Shown here: one piece after another, positions 9,802-17,997 of the stretch | How positions within the stretch are numbered: position 1 is the first letter of the stretch | How the letters are laid out: each line of letters opens with the position of its first letter | Assembly: GCF_000015865.1 (NCBI RefSeq) | Contig: NC_009012.1 | Coordinates: forward strand, 1,116,001 to 1,180,000 | Reading direction: 5' to 3' | Origin: Acetivibrio thermocellus ATCC 27405 | GTDB lineage: Bacteria; Bacillota; Clostridia; Acetivibrionales; Acetivibrionaceae | DNA length: 64,000 nt | Made by a program: the position numbers and the translations under genes | Notes under the pieces: generated by a model | Databases searched by the model: none | What the model was told of the DNA's origin: nothing | What the model saw: only the letters and a program-made list of their open reading frames with translations

Positions 9802-10368
9802 TCAAATTTTTTCAAGGGACACCAAAATAAATTTCCCTCTGAAAACTTCAACGTTTTTCTCCGTAATTTTTACCCAAACTATAAATTTATTATCCTTTGA
9901 CTTTTTTACTTCAGCCTTGGCCACAAGCTTGCTTCCGGCATACACCGGAACCTTGTATTTTATGTTTGCCACTCCGACCAGGGCAACTTGTGCATCTATT
10001 ACCGCAATGGCAAGGGATTCCGCCAGGGAATATATATAATGTCCCTGAACGATCCTGGTTTTTTCAAAAACCATTTTTGAATTGGTTTCAAGTATTGAAA
10101 TACCACTCTTTCCCAATGTTATATCAACCAGTTCTCCGACTATATCTTTAACTTGAAGAGATTTTACTTTGCTATAATTTTTTTGCGCTACGTTTTTTAT
10201 TCTTTCTCTAAGCTCCGGAATACCCAGTTCCAGTCTGTCAAGCCTTATCGTAGGTACACTTACACCTAACATCTCAGACAGCTCTTCATCTGTAAGAAAC
10301 GGGTCTTGCTCAAGTTTTTCAAGAAGTATGGCCTGTCTTTCCTTCTTCATACATGACGACCTGCTCAT
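9802..10368 (-). CDS. fapR: Fatty acid and phospholipid biosynthesis repressor FapR
   Basis: FapR represses fatty acid and phospholipid genes and is released by malonyl-CoA. The 188-residue protein has a DeoR-like helix-turn-helix at about residues 24-57 ([20 protein letters not shown]) and a C-terminal hot-dog domain, the ligand-binding fold, covering roughly residues 80-185. AGAGGTG precedes the ATG. A sequence very close to the FapR operator consensus lies about 120 bases upstream, so the gene probably controls itself and the following fab genes. Confidence 0.95.
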   Translation of the reverse strand: MSRSSCMKKERQAILLEKLEQDPFLTDEELSEMLGVSVPTIRLDRLELGIPELRERIKNVAQKNYSKVKSLQVKDIVGELVDITLGKSGISILETNSKMVFEKTRIVQGHYIYSLAESLAIAVIDAQVALVGVANIKYKVPVYAGSKLVAKAEVKKSKDNKFIVWVKITEKNVEVFRGKFILVSLEKI

Positions 10369-10485
10369 GTGTTCACCTCTTTTTATTCCGGGCTGCGTCC
10401 CGAAGCAATATGTTTCTTCTTTTCGTTACAATTACCATTTGCACATGTTGCTTAATCATATATATTATATTATCTTTTCCACATA

Positions 10486-10504
10486 ATTATTACCTGGTAC
10501 TAAT
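10486..10504 (-). promoter_or_regulatory. FapR operator
   Basis: Read on the minus strand, TTAGTACC-A-GGTAATAA (10503-10487) is a 17-bp near-perfect palindrome. It agrees with the known FapR consensus TTAGTACCTRNTACTAA in the left half and core, with a few differences elsewhere. It lies just downstream of the predicted transcription start, where a bound repressor would block initiation. Confidence 0.85.
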
Positions 10505-10517
10505 CTCTGATATTAAA

Positions 10518-10546
10518 AGTATATAATATATTTATCATATATGCAA
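10518..10546 (-). promoter_or_regulatory. Promoter of the fapR-plsX-fab operon
   Basis: TTGCAT (10546-10541) and TATACT (10523-10518) are separated by 17 bases on the minus strand. Transcription would start near 10511, seven to ten bases before the FapR operator. Confidence 0.65.
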
Positions 10547-10603
10547 CAATTTCCTCAATTTTTCGTAAAATATTTAAGATAAAAAGCTAAAAACGGATAA
10601 TCG

Positions 10604-10638
10604 AACATGAGGCAGGTGTAAAACACCTGCCTCATGTT
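10604..10638. terminator. Perfect 16-bp hairpin in the gap upstream of fapR
   Basis: AACATGAGGCAGGTGT at 10604-10619 pairs perfectly with 10623-10638 across a three-base loop. It lies between the end of the broken NHL gene (10721) and the fapR promoter. There is no uninterrupted T-run on either strand, so it is either an imperfect terminator or another structured RNA or protein site. Confidence 0.5.
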
Positions 10639-10720
10639 TGGGCAATCTTTTCCGGGTTATCTTGTCACTTAACCGTTATATTTAGCATAATATTTAATTT
10701 TTTATGTTTTAGTAAAATTT

Positions 10721-11961
10721 TTAAAAAGTATATTTTAATATTTTAAAACCCTCTAAATTCATTTGTAGTTGATAAATACATCCGTCATTCCCAAGCTTAA
10801 TTGCCATGTTGACTAAATTTGCTGTATTTGCCGACATCGTTCCGTCCCCAGGTTGTAATTTAATTGCTTCCGATGTATCATTCACAGGATCAACCCTTAA
10901 AACGTAATACCTTGTATCCTTGCATATAGATTCTTCATCTTTATAATGGCTTCTATCTTCAGGATATTCACGAATTAGAAAGTAAACCCACCCTTTTTTT
11001 TGTCAACACCAAAAAGACAAACTCCTCTGCCATATTCTGTGATTTCTGACAGAAAATCCACATTACTTATACCTTTTATTTTATTTTTCTTAGTGTCCGT
11101 AACGGATATTTGTAAATTCATATAACCGCTTTGCGCAATATCAAAAGTTTTATCCAATTCATCCTCATATTGAAATAAACTCATATTAATCATATTTGAC
11201 AGCTTCTTTTCAGTCAATTTCTTGCCATACTTATCAAATTTACTTACCCTTGTTGCATTTTCACTGTCAACGCTATCTTCAATCATTAACTTGCCACTGG
11301 GTAAATATTGAATCATATGAGGTCTTTTAAACTTTTCATCAGAACTGAATCTGGTCATCTCTTTTTTATAAGGATCAAACTTAAGTACTTCATCAGAGTA
11401 GAAGTCAACAGCATAAATATTTCCCTCATCATCAACCGTCATATCATTCAATACAAGATATTTTTCATCTAACATCCTATCATGCGGAATAACATTGATA
11501 AGTTTATTGTTTTTGTATACTTTAATTTTGCTGTTTAATGTATCTGCAACATATATAACACCGTTTTAATCTACTGCAAAACTTGAAGGTATATCCCATA
11601 CTACATCAGTATTTGGGGATTCCTGATATTTTTTGTACTTAAGTTGTTCTTCTTTATCTCCCCATGTAGCAAAAAGTGCAACTTCAGGGACATCTTCCAT
11701 TGTTGATTCGGAATAATCCTTTTTCAATTTATTCTTGTCAAGGGTATGTCTGACTTTGTTTTTTGTAACGTCATTATTAACCTTTTGATTAACTTTTATT
11801 TCGGTTTTCTCATTAATGATTATGCTCTTATTTTCCGTAACCTGGGAATTAATGTCTGTATTGCGTTCTTCATCCTTTTGCATTATCGTTATTATCTTAA
11901 ACAGTACAGCTGCAGCAATGCATAATACAGCCAGTGAAATTACAGTTTTCTTTACTCTCAC
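10721..11961 (-). pseudogene. NHL-repeat membrane-anchored protein, broken by a stop codon and a frameshift
   Basis: The best start is GTG at 11961, eight bases after AAGGAGG, giving VRVKKTVISLAVLCIAAAV, a membrane anchor. A polar linker is followed by NHL/beta-propeller-like repeats (YVADTLNSKIKVY, then NIYAVDFYSDEVLKFDPY). An in-frame TAA at 11568-11566 interrupts a repeat: VD-stop-NGVIYVADT resumes in the same frame. A second lesion is in a run of eight As (11001-10994 on the minus strand): the frame closes at 10975, while the -1 frame continues GWVYFLIREYPEDRSHY to a stop at 10721. One added A would restore it. Two independent lesions point to decay. Function unknown; such proteins are often secreted sensors or scaffolds. 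Confidence 0.8.
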
Positions 11962-12287
11962 ATCAAAGGCCTCCTTCAGATAATCTTCCAAATTTGCGCA
12001 TCTCATTCCCACCTTTTGAAAATTTCAGTCGTTTCATCCATCCACACCCTTAAGCAGATAAACCATTCGCAGCCTAAATTTTTCTGCAATATTAAAACAT
12101 GTACGGCCAACCTTGAACAGTCATAAATGCATTTTTACTCCGTCAACCAAATGGAAACAACACTGCCCGAAAATACATCTATTCAGCAATTTATTATATA
12201 AAAATTATATAAAATATGATATTTGCTATAAATACCATCCATGAAAATACATCATTTTTCTTCTTCATTTCTGGCTCAAAAAGCCAC
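11962..12287. other. Intergenic stretch without a recognised gene
   Basis: About 325 bases between the broken NHL gene and the pgsA terminator. It holds one 24-codon minus-strand ORF ending just before the GTG at 11961, which may be chance, and AT-rich sequence that could hold the promoter of the broken gene. I see no RNA gene or repeat. Confidence 0.5.
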
Positions 12288-12325
12288 AAAAAAAGAGCCA
12301 GAGTATGGTTCTCTGACTCTTTTTT
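12288..12325 (-). terminator. Terminator of the rimO-pgsA operon
   Basis: GAGTCAGAG pairs with CTCTGGCTC (one mismatch) around an AACCATA loop, followed on the minus strand by seven Ts. It starts eight bases after the pgsA stop codon. Confidence 0.88.
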
Positions 12326-12332
12326 ATTTTAC

Positions 12333-12950
12333 TTACCTTGTCTGGCTGATAACATGGCCATTTTTCACAATATAATCATAAGCGGAATATACAGTGGCAA
12401 TAACTGCAACCAGCATCAAGACTTTGTCTATGGGAAATCCCAGTAAAACATCCACCAGATATCCCCTTAAAAGTGCGGTCAAAATTGCAATAATCTGGGT
12501 AACTGTCTTTATTTTTCCCCATTTGCTTGCCGCGATAACAATTCCTTCACCGGCAGCCACAAGTCTTAATCCCGTAATTATAAACTCTCTTGCGATTATT
12601 ACAATGGCAGCCCATGACGAAAGGTCACCTCTTTCCACAAGAGCGACAAGTGCCGCCGTAACCAAAAGTTTGTCGGCTATTGGGTCCAAAAACTTTCCGA
12701 AATTCGTTACCTGTTTTCGCTTCCTTGCTATATATCCGTCCAGCCCGTCAGTGCTTGCAGCAATAAAAAACAGAACAGCTGCCATATAATTGCCATAGTT
12801 TTTTATAAAAAAGTTTACGTTTTCAAGCTGTGAATGGGCAAAAGCCAAAAAATTACTGTTTACAATCCATTCCGGAATCGGTATTATCAACAGCATAAAA
12901 ACCGGAACCAAAATAATTCTTGATAAGGTTAGTTTATTTGGAAGATTCAT
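12333..12950 (-). CDS. pgsA: CDP-diacylglycerol-glycerol-3-phosphate 3-phosphatidyltransferase
   Basis: PgsA is the membrane enzyme that makes phosphatidylglycerol phosphate. The CDP-alcohol phosphotransferase motif is complete: D68 G69, D71 G72, A75 R76, G85, D89 and D93 (DGLDGYIAR, then GKFLDPIAD). Several hydrophobic segments fit an integral membrane protein; the 205-residue length is usual. The ATG is preceded by GGAGAGG inside the end of rimO, and the genes overlap by 17 bases, so translation is probably coupled. Confidence 0.93.
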   Translation of the reverse strand: MNLPNKLTLSRIILVPVFMLLIIPIPEWIVNSNFLAFAHSQLENVNFFIKNYGNYMAAVLFFIAASTDGLDGYIARKRKQVTNFGKFLDPIADKLLVTAALVALVERGDLSSWAAIVIIAREFIITGLRLVAAGEGIVIAASKWGKIKTVTQIIAILTALLRGYLVDVLLGFPIDKVLMLVAVIATVYSAYDYIVKNGHVISQTR

Positions 12951-14295
12951 TTATAACCTCTCCTATTAAATCATAATCATCAATATTTAATACTTTGACA
13001 TTTACAAATTCTCCAAATTTAAGAGGCTCTGCACTGGTAAAGTAAACTGAACCGTCAATGTCGGGAGCTTCAGCATAAGTTCTTCCGTAATAGAAAATAC
13101 CGTCTTCGGACACCCCTTCCACCAAAGTTTTATATACTTTTTCCAATCTGCTTTCATTTTTTCTTTGCACAATTTCCTTTTGAAGTTGCATTATATCATT
13201 TCTTCTTGACTCTTTTACGCTCTTTTTGATTTGCGGTTTTAAATCATACGCAGGCGTGCCCTCCTCCCTGGAATAAGTAAAGACACCAAGCCTGTCAAAC
13301 TCATATTTTCTGACAAAATCATAAAGTATTTTAAAGTCTTTCTCGTCCTCACCGGGAAAACCAACTATCAGCGAAGTCCGCAGAACAATATCGGGAACTT
13401 CGGCTCTTAATCTGTCCAAAATATTTCTTATTCCTTCACTTGTACTTCTTCTTCCCATTAACTTTAATATCTTGTCACTTGCATGCTGAATTGGTATGTC
13501 CAAATACTTTACCACTTTTTCGTTGTTTGCAATTTCTTTAATAAGCTCTTCGTCAATCTCTTCCGGATAGGTGTACAAAAGTCTTATCCATTCTATCCCT
13601 TCTATGCCGCTTACTTCCCTTACCAGCTCCACAAGTTTTTTCTGCCCGTAAAGATCTTTTCCGTAAACAGTAACATCCTGAGCCACAAGGATAACTTCCT
13701 TTACCCCTTTTCCTGCGAGGAACTCGGCTTCCGAAATTATATCCTCCATCTTTCTGCTTCTGTAAGGCCCGCGGATATAGGGAATGGCACAGTAAGTGCA
13801 GCGATTGTCACAACCTTCGGATATTTTCAAATAAGCATATCCACTGTTGGTGGACAACAAACGCTCGTTGTTCAGATATTCCACGCTTAAAGTGTCCTTA
13901 TGGAACACTGCTTTTTCTTTATCATTTTTATCATTCTTCTTACTGTAAAACTCCTCAATAACCTTTGCAATTTCGTCATATCCGGAAACGCCTACAACCG
14001 CGTCCACTTCCGGCATTTCTTTTATTATTTCATCCTTGTATCTCTGGGCAAGACATCCTGCAACAATCAACATCTCACAATTTTTATTTTTGTAATTCGC
14101 CATTTCAAGAATGGTATTTATGGACTCTTCTTTTGCAGACTCAATAAAACCGCACGTATTTACAATTATAACATTGGCTTCTTCACTGTCGGATGTGATT
14201 TCAAAATCATTTTTCTTAAGCAACCCCAGCATTATTTCACTATCGACAAGGTTTTTCGGACAGCCAAGCGAAATAATACCCACCTTTTTCTTCAA
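12934..14295 (-). CDS. rimO: Ribosomal protein S12 methylthiotransferase RimO
   Basis: RimO adds a methylthio group to an aspartate of ribosomal protein S12 using two [4Fe-4S] clusters. The N-terminal UPF0004 domain begins KKVGIISLGCPKNLVDSE with further cysteines in NTCGFI and GCLAQRY. The radical SAM motif is SEGCDNRCTYCAIP. A C-terminal TRAM domain ends the protein. I start at TTG 14295 because GAGGTG stands six bases upstream and the result is MKKKVGIISLG; a GTG three codons earlier overlaps the ribosome site. LGCPKNxVDSE separates RimO from MiaB. Followed by pgsA, as in many Firmicutes. Confidence 0.95.
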   Translation of the reverse strand: MKKKVGIISLGCPKNLVDSEIMLGLLKKNDFEITSDSEEANVIIVNTCGFIESAKEESINTILEMANYKNKNCEMLIVAGCLAQRYKDEIIKEMPEVDAVVGVSGYDEIAKVIEEFYSKKNDKNDKEKAVFHKDTLSVEYLNNERLLSTNSGYAYLKISEGCDNRCTYCAIPYIRGPYRSRKMEDIISEAEFLAGKGVKEVILVAQDVTVYGKDLYGQKKLVELVREVSGIEGIEWIRLLYTYPEEIDEELIKEIANNEKVVKYLDIPIQHASDKILKLMGRRSTSEGIRNILDRLRAEVPDIVLRTSLIVGFPGEDEKDFKILYDFVRKYEFDRLGVFTYSREEGTPAYDLKPQIKKSVKESRRNDIMQLQKEIVQRKNESRLEKVYKTLVEGVSEDGIFYYGRTYAEAPDIDGSVYFTSAEPLKFGEFVNVKVLNIDDYDLIGEVINESSK

Positions 14296-14410
14296 ACCAT
14301 ACACCTCATTGCAGTTTTTATTTTTATATCACTATCATTATTTACCTTCGTATAGAAATTGTCAATTGTTTTTTATGCCGCTTAAAGTTTAAAGAAAATC
14401 TTTGATTCTC

Positions 14411-14452
14411 TAAAAAATAAAAAAATTAAGTGAGGCTCATTTATTGCCTCGC
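14411..14452 (-). terminator. Terminator after the Mre11/Rad50-like operon
   Basis: GCGAGGC and GCCTCAC form a 7-bp stem including one G-T pair at 14452-14446 and 14436-14430. The minus strand then reads a T-rich run through 14411. The stop codon of the 83-residue gene (14443-14441) lies in the loop. Confidence 0.75.
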
Positions 14453-14692
14453 TACAAGGTCTTCGGGCAGCAAACTTTCCGCCTTTTTGATAAGACTTTC
14501 TATTTCATCTTTAAGTTTTTCAATTTCATTGTCCAGGTTTTCAGGCTCCACTCCAAGTTCTTTCAGCTCCGAAAGTATTTCCTCCTTTTGCCTGTTAAGC
14601 TGCTCAAGTCTTGCCTCTGCCCGGATTCTCAAATTTTTGGCTTTATCCAAATTATCCTTAATTTGATTAAGCTTTTTTTCATAGTCAGCCAT
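14441..14692 (-). CDS. Small coiled-coil protein next to a half-Rad50 ATPase
   Basis: This 83-residue, highly charged protein (MADYEKKLNQIKDNLDKAKN, ending LLPEDLVARQ) is predicted by eye to be almost wholly coiled coil, rich in Lys, Glu and Leu, with one break near GVEPENLD. Its ATG overlaps the TGA stop of the preceding ATPase gene (ATGA overlap), so the two are made together. It has no Walker or signature motif. A possible role is to pair with the ATPase coiled coil, but that is inference. I do not recognise a named family. Confidence 0.75.
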   Translation of the reverse strand: MADYEKKLNQIKDNLDKAKNLRIRAEARLEQLNRQKEEILSELKELGVEPENLDNEIEKLKDEIESLIKKAESLLPEDLVARQ

Positions 14693-16143
14693 CAGTGTAC
14701 CTCCTCATAATGCCTTATTATGTTTTCAAGCTTTTCATCTCCGATACTGCTCTTGCAAAGCGGACACACTCCGCTTTTTCTAAGAATATCGATATATATG
14801 TTAAGATTCTCCTGTATTTCTTTTTTATTTTTGTCCATAAACTCCAAACCGTCATTCAGACTGGTACAAACAGCACTGTACTCCTTTTTGGCTGCTTCCA
14901 GTTTGTTTAACACTTCCAGCTTTTTATCAACAGAAGTCACAATCTCCTGCACTAAATTTATATTTTCGTAAGAGGATATGTTCTTTTTGACCCTGGATAT
15001 CTCTCGTTCAAGGCAAACAAGCTTTTCCCGCAACTGAGTAATTTCAGAGCCAAGCAAAACCTTGTCAGAAATATTTTTTATCATAAAATCAAGTTCTTTC
15101 ACATTTGACGTCCTGTCCAGGATATTTTTTGTCTGGTTAAGTTCCCTGCCAACATTACTAAACTCCGAACGCAATCTGTCAAGTTTTTCATATTTTGAGA
15201 AAATATCAGATGCCTTTTTCAAAATCTCCACTGCCTCATCCACAAAGCTTGTTTTTTGCAATACCTTTTCCATTTCTTCCATTCCGGTTAAAACCTCTGA
15301 ATACCTCTTTTTTATTCCCAGTATCTGATTTAGCTTGAAAAAGCAGGCTTCCGCACTTTTTAAATACACACCGCACTCTTCCAGCCTGTCAAGCCTTGAA
15401 AGAATTTTGGTTTGAGCCAAATATTCAGTCTCAATGTCTTTGAGGGAATTCTTCTTTTCCTCAAGCATATCAACTTTTGCCGTCAAAGCTTCCATCCGGG
15501 CGATTACTTTCTCGGACTCTTCGAGTCTTCTTCCCAATTCTTCTATATTTTTATACTCTTCAAGTTTTTTGTCAATATCTTCAATTTCTCTTTCAATCCT
15601 GTCACAAGTCTGGTTTTCCCTTCTTATATCCGTGGCACAATCCTTTATCGCCTGGTCAATGATATGAAGTCCGGTAAGTCTCCCAATGGCTTTTGCCCGG
15701 GTGGCACCGGATTCCGACAAAAGAAACGGTCCTTCAAGCTGCTCTCCTATGTTGAGACTTGCACGGACATCCATGTCCAAAGCCACTTTTGGAATCCCAT
15801 GAGCCTTTACAATTTCCAGAGGCACTTCATTTCCGAACCCTTCAAACACACTGACATTTCCGTCAGGGTCTTTGAGCGTATATCTGTTTTTGTTAGGTGC
15901 CCTTTCCCTTGTTATGACATATCCGTTGCTAAGCTCCAAAGTAACCCTTGCAGAATTTGTTCCCTGCCTTATAAAATCAGTCCCTCTGGGTTCATTATAC
16001 AATACCCATTTAATAGCCCGGATAATGGCAGACTTACCCTGGTCCGACGGTCCCACGATGACATTGAGCCCGTCGGAAAAAGAAAGTTCCGTATCCTTGT
16101 GTGACTGGAAATTTTCAATTCTTATCCTTTTTATCGTAATCAT
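14692..16143 (-). CDS. SbcC/Rad50-like ATPase with only the N-terminal lobe, coiled coil and a terminal CPLC hook
   Basis: The 483-residue protein opens MITIKRIRIENFQSHKDTEL and has Walker A GPSDQGKS near residues 31-38 and a Q-loop-like segment (GPFLLSESGATRAKAIGRL). From about 185 to 455 it is coiled coil. Cys460 and Cys463 (CPLC) resemble a Rad50 zinc hook. Only 20 residues follow, so the returning coiled coil and the C-terminal lobe with ABC signature and Walker B are absent. No remnant of them is visible downstream, where the next gene overlaps by ATGA. Upstream lies an SbcD/Mre11-like nuclease overlapping by four bases. Phage- and prophage-type recombination ATPases start similarly. A role in DNA repair or recombination is inferred. 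Confidence 0.85.
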   Translation of the reverse strand: MITIKRIRIENFQSHKDTELSFSDGLNVIVGPSDQGKSAIIRAIKWVLYNEPRGTDFIRQGTNSARVTLELSNGYVITRERAPNKNRYTLKDPDGNVSVFEGFGNEVPLEIVKAHGIPKVALDMDVRASLNIGEQLEGPFLLSESGATRAKAIGRLTGLHIIDQAIKDCATDIRRENQTCDRIEREIEDIDKKLEEYKNIEELGRRLEESEKVIARMEALTAKVDMLEEKKNSLKDIETEYLAQTKILSRLDRLEECGVYLKSAEACFFKLNQILGIKKRYSEVLTGMEEMEKVLQKTSFVDEAVEILKKASDIFSKYEKLDRLRSEFSNVGRELNQTKNILDRTSNVKELDFMIKNISDKVLLGSEITQLREKLVCLEREISRVKKNISSYENINLVQEIVTSVDKKLEVLNKLEAAKKEYSAVCTSLNDGLEFMDKNKKEIQENLNIYIDILRKSGVCPLCKSSIGDEKLENIIRHYEEVH

Positions 16144-17132
16144 TCTTCATCCTGCCCTTTTGCCAAGTTCTCCCGTGCAATTCCTATCCTTCTTAATGCT
16201 TCCTCCTTGACTTCACGGCTAAGCTCATCGCTTGACGCAATTTCTTCAACTATTTGAGAAATATCTATTTTTTTGTACCTTCCCGATGCCTCAATTCCCT
16301 GGTAAAACTGGTGCAGCTTTAAGTTCCTGTCCTTTGCGGCTTCAAGCTTTTCCCGGTCGAGCACCTCGTCCCCCGGGCGGGCGGTTTTAAGTTCAATTTC
16401 TTCTATATGTATTCCGTTTTCGTTAAATTCCAGGTAAACAACCTCAGGTTTTCTTTCAAGTTCAGTCAGACTGCTCGAAATCCTCACAATACTTCCCGGG
16501 TTTATAAAATATTTTGAGTTAATTTTTCTGACACCGAAGCCGCTGTGATAATGTCCGGCAAAAGTTATATCAGCTTCCGTTTCTTTTATGTCATCCAGCA
16601 ATGTGTATCGAATACCTTCATAGAAAGGCTTTAAAAGAAGCATTCCGTGCACGATGTTTATGGCATAATCCACATCGGCACGTTTTTTTACAATATAATA
16701 ATTTCTGAAATTCTCGCCGTCTATTTCATAATTATAAGACCTTCCGGTAAGCTGAACGGTTATGCCGTCCTTTTTTAAAATCACTTCATCATCATAAACT
16801 AAAAGATTTATTATTCCTGTTCCCTCAAGAAGACCAAGCATCGTTCTTCCCACAGTCGCAGGATTATGCCCGTAAATATCATGATTTCCCGCAACAGTAT
16901 ATATGGGTTTGCCGAAACTCTTTATAATAACGGCAAATTCCCTGACTATGGAGGGAGAAATGTCGGGTCTTTCAAACCAATCCCCTCCATGCAGTATATA
17001 ATCAACATTATACCGTCCTGAAATATCTCCTATCTCATAAAATTTGTTTTTCAGCGTCTCATAAAAGTTGTCTTTTCTGTTTTTCGGCGTCGTTCCTCTA
17101 ATGTGCGAATCCGTAAAAAAAAGAAACTTCAT
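16140..17132 (-). CDS. SbcD/Mre11-like metallophosphoesterase
   Basis: All calcineurin-type phosphoesterase motifs are visible: DSH (D8, H10), GGDW (D51), GNHD (N83, H84), H162 in NIVHGM and GHYH (H194, H196). These bind two metal ions and cleave phosphodiesters. The order and the overlap with a Rad50-like ATPase suggest an Mre11-type DNA nuclease. Residues after about 230 form a helical tail that could be the ATPase-binding region. At 330 residues it is a little shorter than SbcD. The ribosome site is weak. The identity as an SbcD-family protein is firm; a housekeeping SbcCD role is not shown. Confidence 0.88.
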   Translation of the reverse strand: MKFLFFTDSHIRGTTPKNRKDNFYETLKNKFYEIGDISGRYNVDYILHGGDWFERPDISPSIVREFAVIIKSFGKPIYTVAGNHDIYGHNPATVGRTMLGLLEGTGIINLLVYDDEVILKKDGITVQLTGRSYNYEIDGENFRNYYIVKKRADVDYAINIVHGMLLLKPFYEGIRYTLLDDIKETEADITFAGHYHSGFGVRKINSKYFINPGSIVRISSSLTELERKPEVVYLEFNENGIHIEEIELKTARPGDEVLDREKLEAAKDRNLKLHQFYQGIEASGRYKKIDISQIVEEIASSDELSREVKEEALRRIGIARENLAKGQDEE

Positions 17133-17207
17133 TGGAACACTCTCTTTCCGGTGCTTTTTGGCACAATCGATTTCTATAATACCAATCTCTGTAATATCAA
17201 AAGGTGC

Positions 17208-17909
17208 TTACATACTCTCTTTCTTAATTCTTTCTTCGTATTTTTTATTGTATTCCTGCCACCATTCCTGATTTTGCACGGTGCAAAGCTCCTTTTCCAA
17301 ATGGGAAGTATCTCCTTCAAGTACTATGTTAAACTTTCCGTCTTCATAATCCAGTATGGTTACAGAAGTGTTGTCATACCATTGAATATTTATCATCTCC
17401 GTAAGGTCGCAATTTTTAAAATAACACATCATGGACCTTATTGCCGTCCCGTGGGTGACAATGCATATATTCTTGCCCTTGTTGTTGTCAATAATGTATT
17501 TTACTTCATCAATCAGCCTTTTCTGAAATTCAACCATGGACTCCCCGCCGGGCATTTTATGTTCATGAGGTCTGTTCTCCCAGCTGTCGTATTCTTCCGG
17601 CCACAATTTGGGCAGTTCTTCCCATTCTCTGTTTTCCCAGTCCCCTCCGTTTATTTCCTTAAGTTTGTCAGTTCTTATTATGGGAAGGTTTTTCACATCA
17701 GCAATATATTGGGCAGTCTGAAGTGTTCTTTTCAAGCTGCTGGAATAAATTACGTCAATGTCAACATCTTTAAGCCTCTGGGCAACTCTCTGGGCCTGAA
17801 GATGTCCCCTTTCGGTAATGGATGAATCGGTCCAGCCGTGGAACACCCTGTTGAGATTTCCTTCAGCCTCGGCATGACGAACAAATATAATTCTGGTTTT
17901 AATTGCCAT
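17208..17909 (-). CDS. Histidine phosphatase family protein (phosphoglycerate mutase-like)
   Basis: The RHAEAEGN motif (Arg11, His12) is the phospho-accepting site of the histidine phosphatase superfamily, and the second catalytic histidine is in CIVTHGTAI. TDSSITERGHLQAQRVAQRL is the usual downstream segment. The protein has 234 residues from the ATG at 17909, beside an AGAGGG ribosome site; a GTG one codon earlier is possible. The substrate cannot be read from the sequence: members act on phosphosugars, nucleotides or cobalamin intermediates. It lies 75 bases before the nuclease gene and 88 bases after pyrD, on the same strand. Confidence 0.88.
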   Translation of the reverse strand: MAIKTRIIFVRHAEAEGNLNRVFHGWTDSSITERGHLQAQRVAQRLKDVDIDVIYSSSLKRTLQTAQYIADVKNLPIIRTDKLKEINGGDWENREWEELPKLWPEEYDSWENRPHEHKMPGGESMVEFQKRLIDEVKYIIDNNKGKNICIVTHGTAIRSMMCYFKNCDLTEMINIQWYDNTSVTILDYEDGKFNIVLEGDTSHLEKELCTVQNQEWWQEYNKKYEERIKKESM

Positions 17910-17997
17910 CACCCTCTTGCAGTTATTAGTTCCAAATCTATATTGTTTACAAAATTAATTGCAACATATAATCAACATAATATATTATATCATTTTA

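Noticed and set aside
12013-12330. A missing sigma-factor gene upstream of the broken NHL gene
   Set aside because: The N-terminal LEDYLKEAF before the GTG start suggested a gene remnant, but no frame gives a recognisable protein.
15412-16104. A 230-codon plus-strand ORF opposite the Rad50-like gene
   Set aside because: It is a shadow of the coiled-coil coding sequence; composition is Phe/Ser-rich as expected from antisense of Lys/Glu codons.
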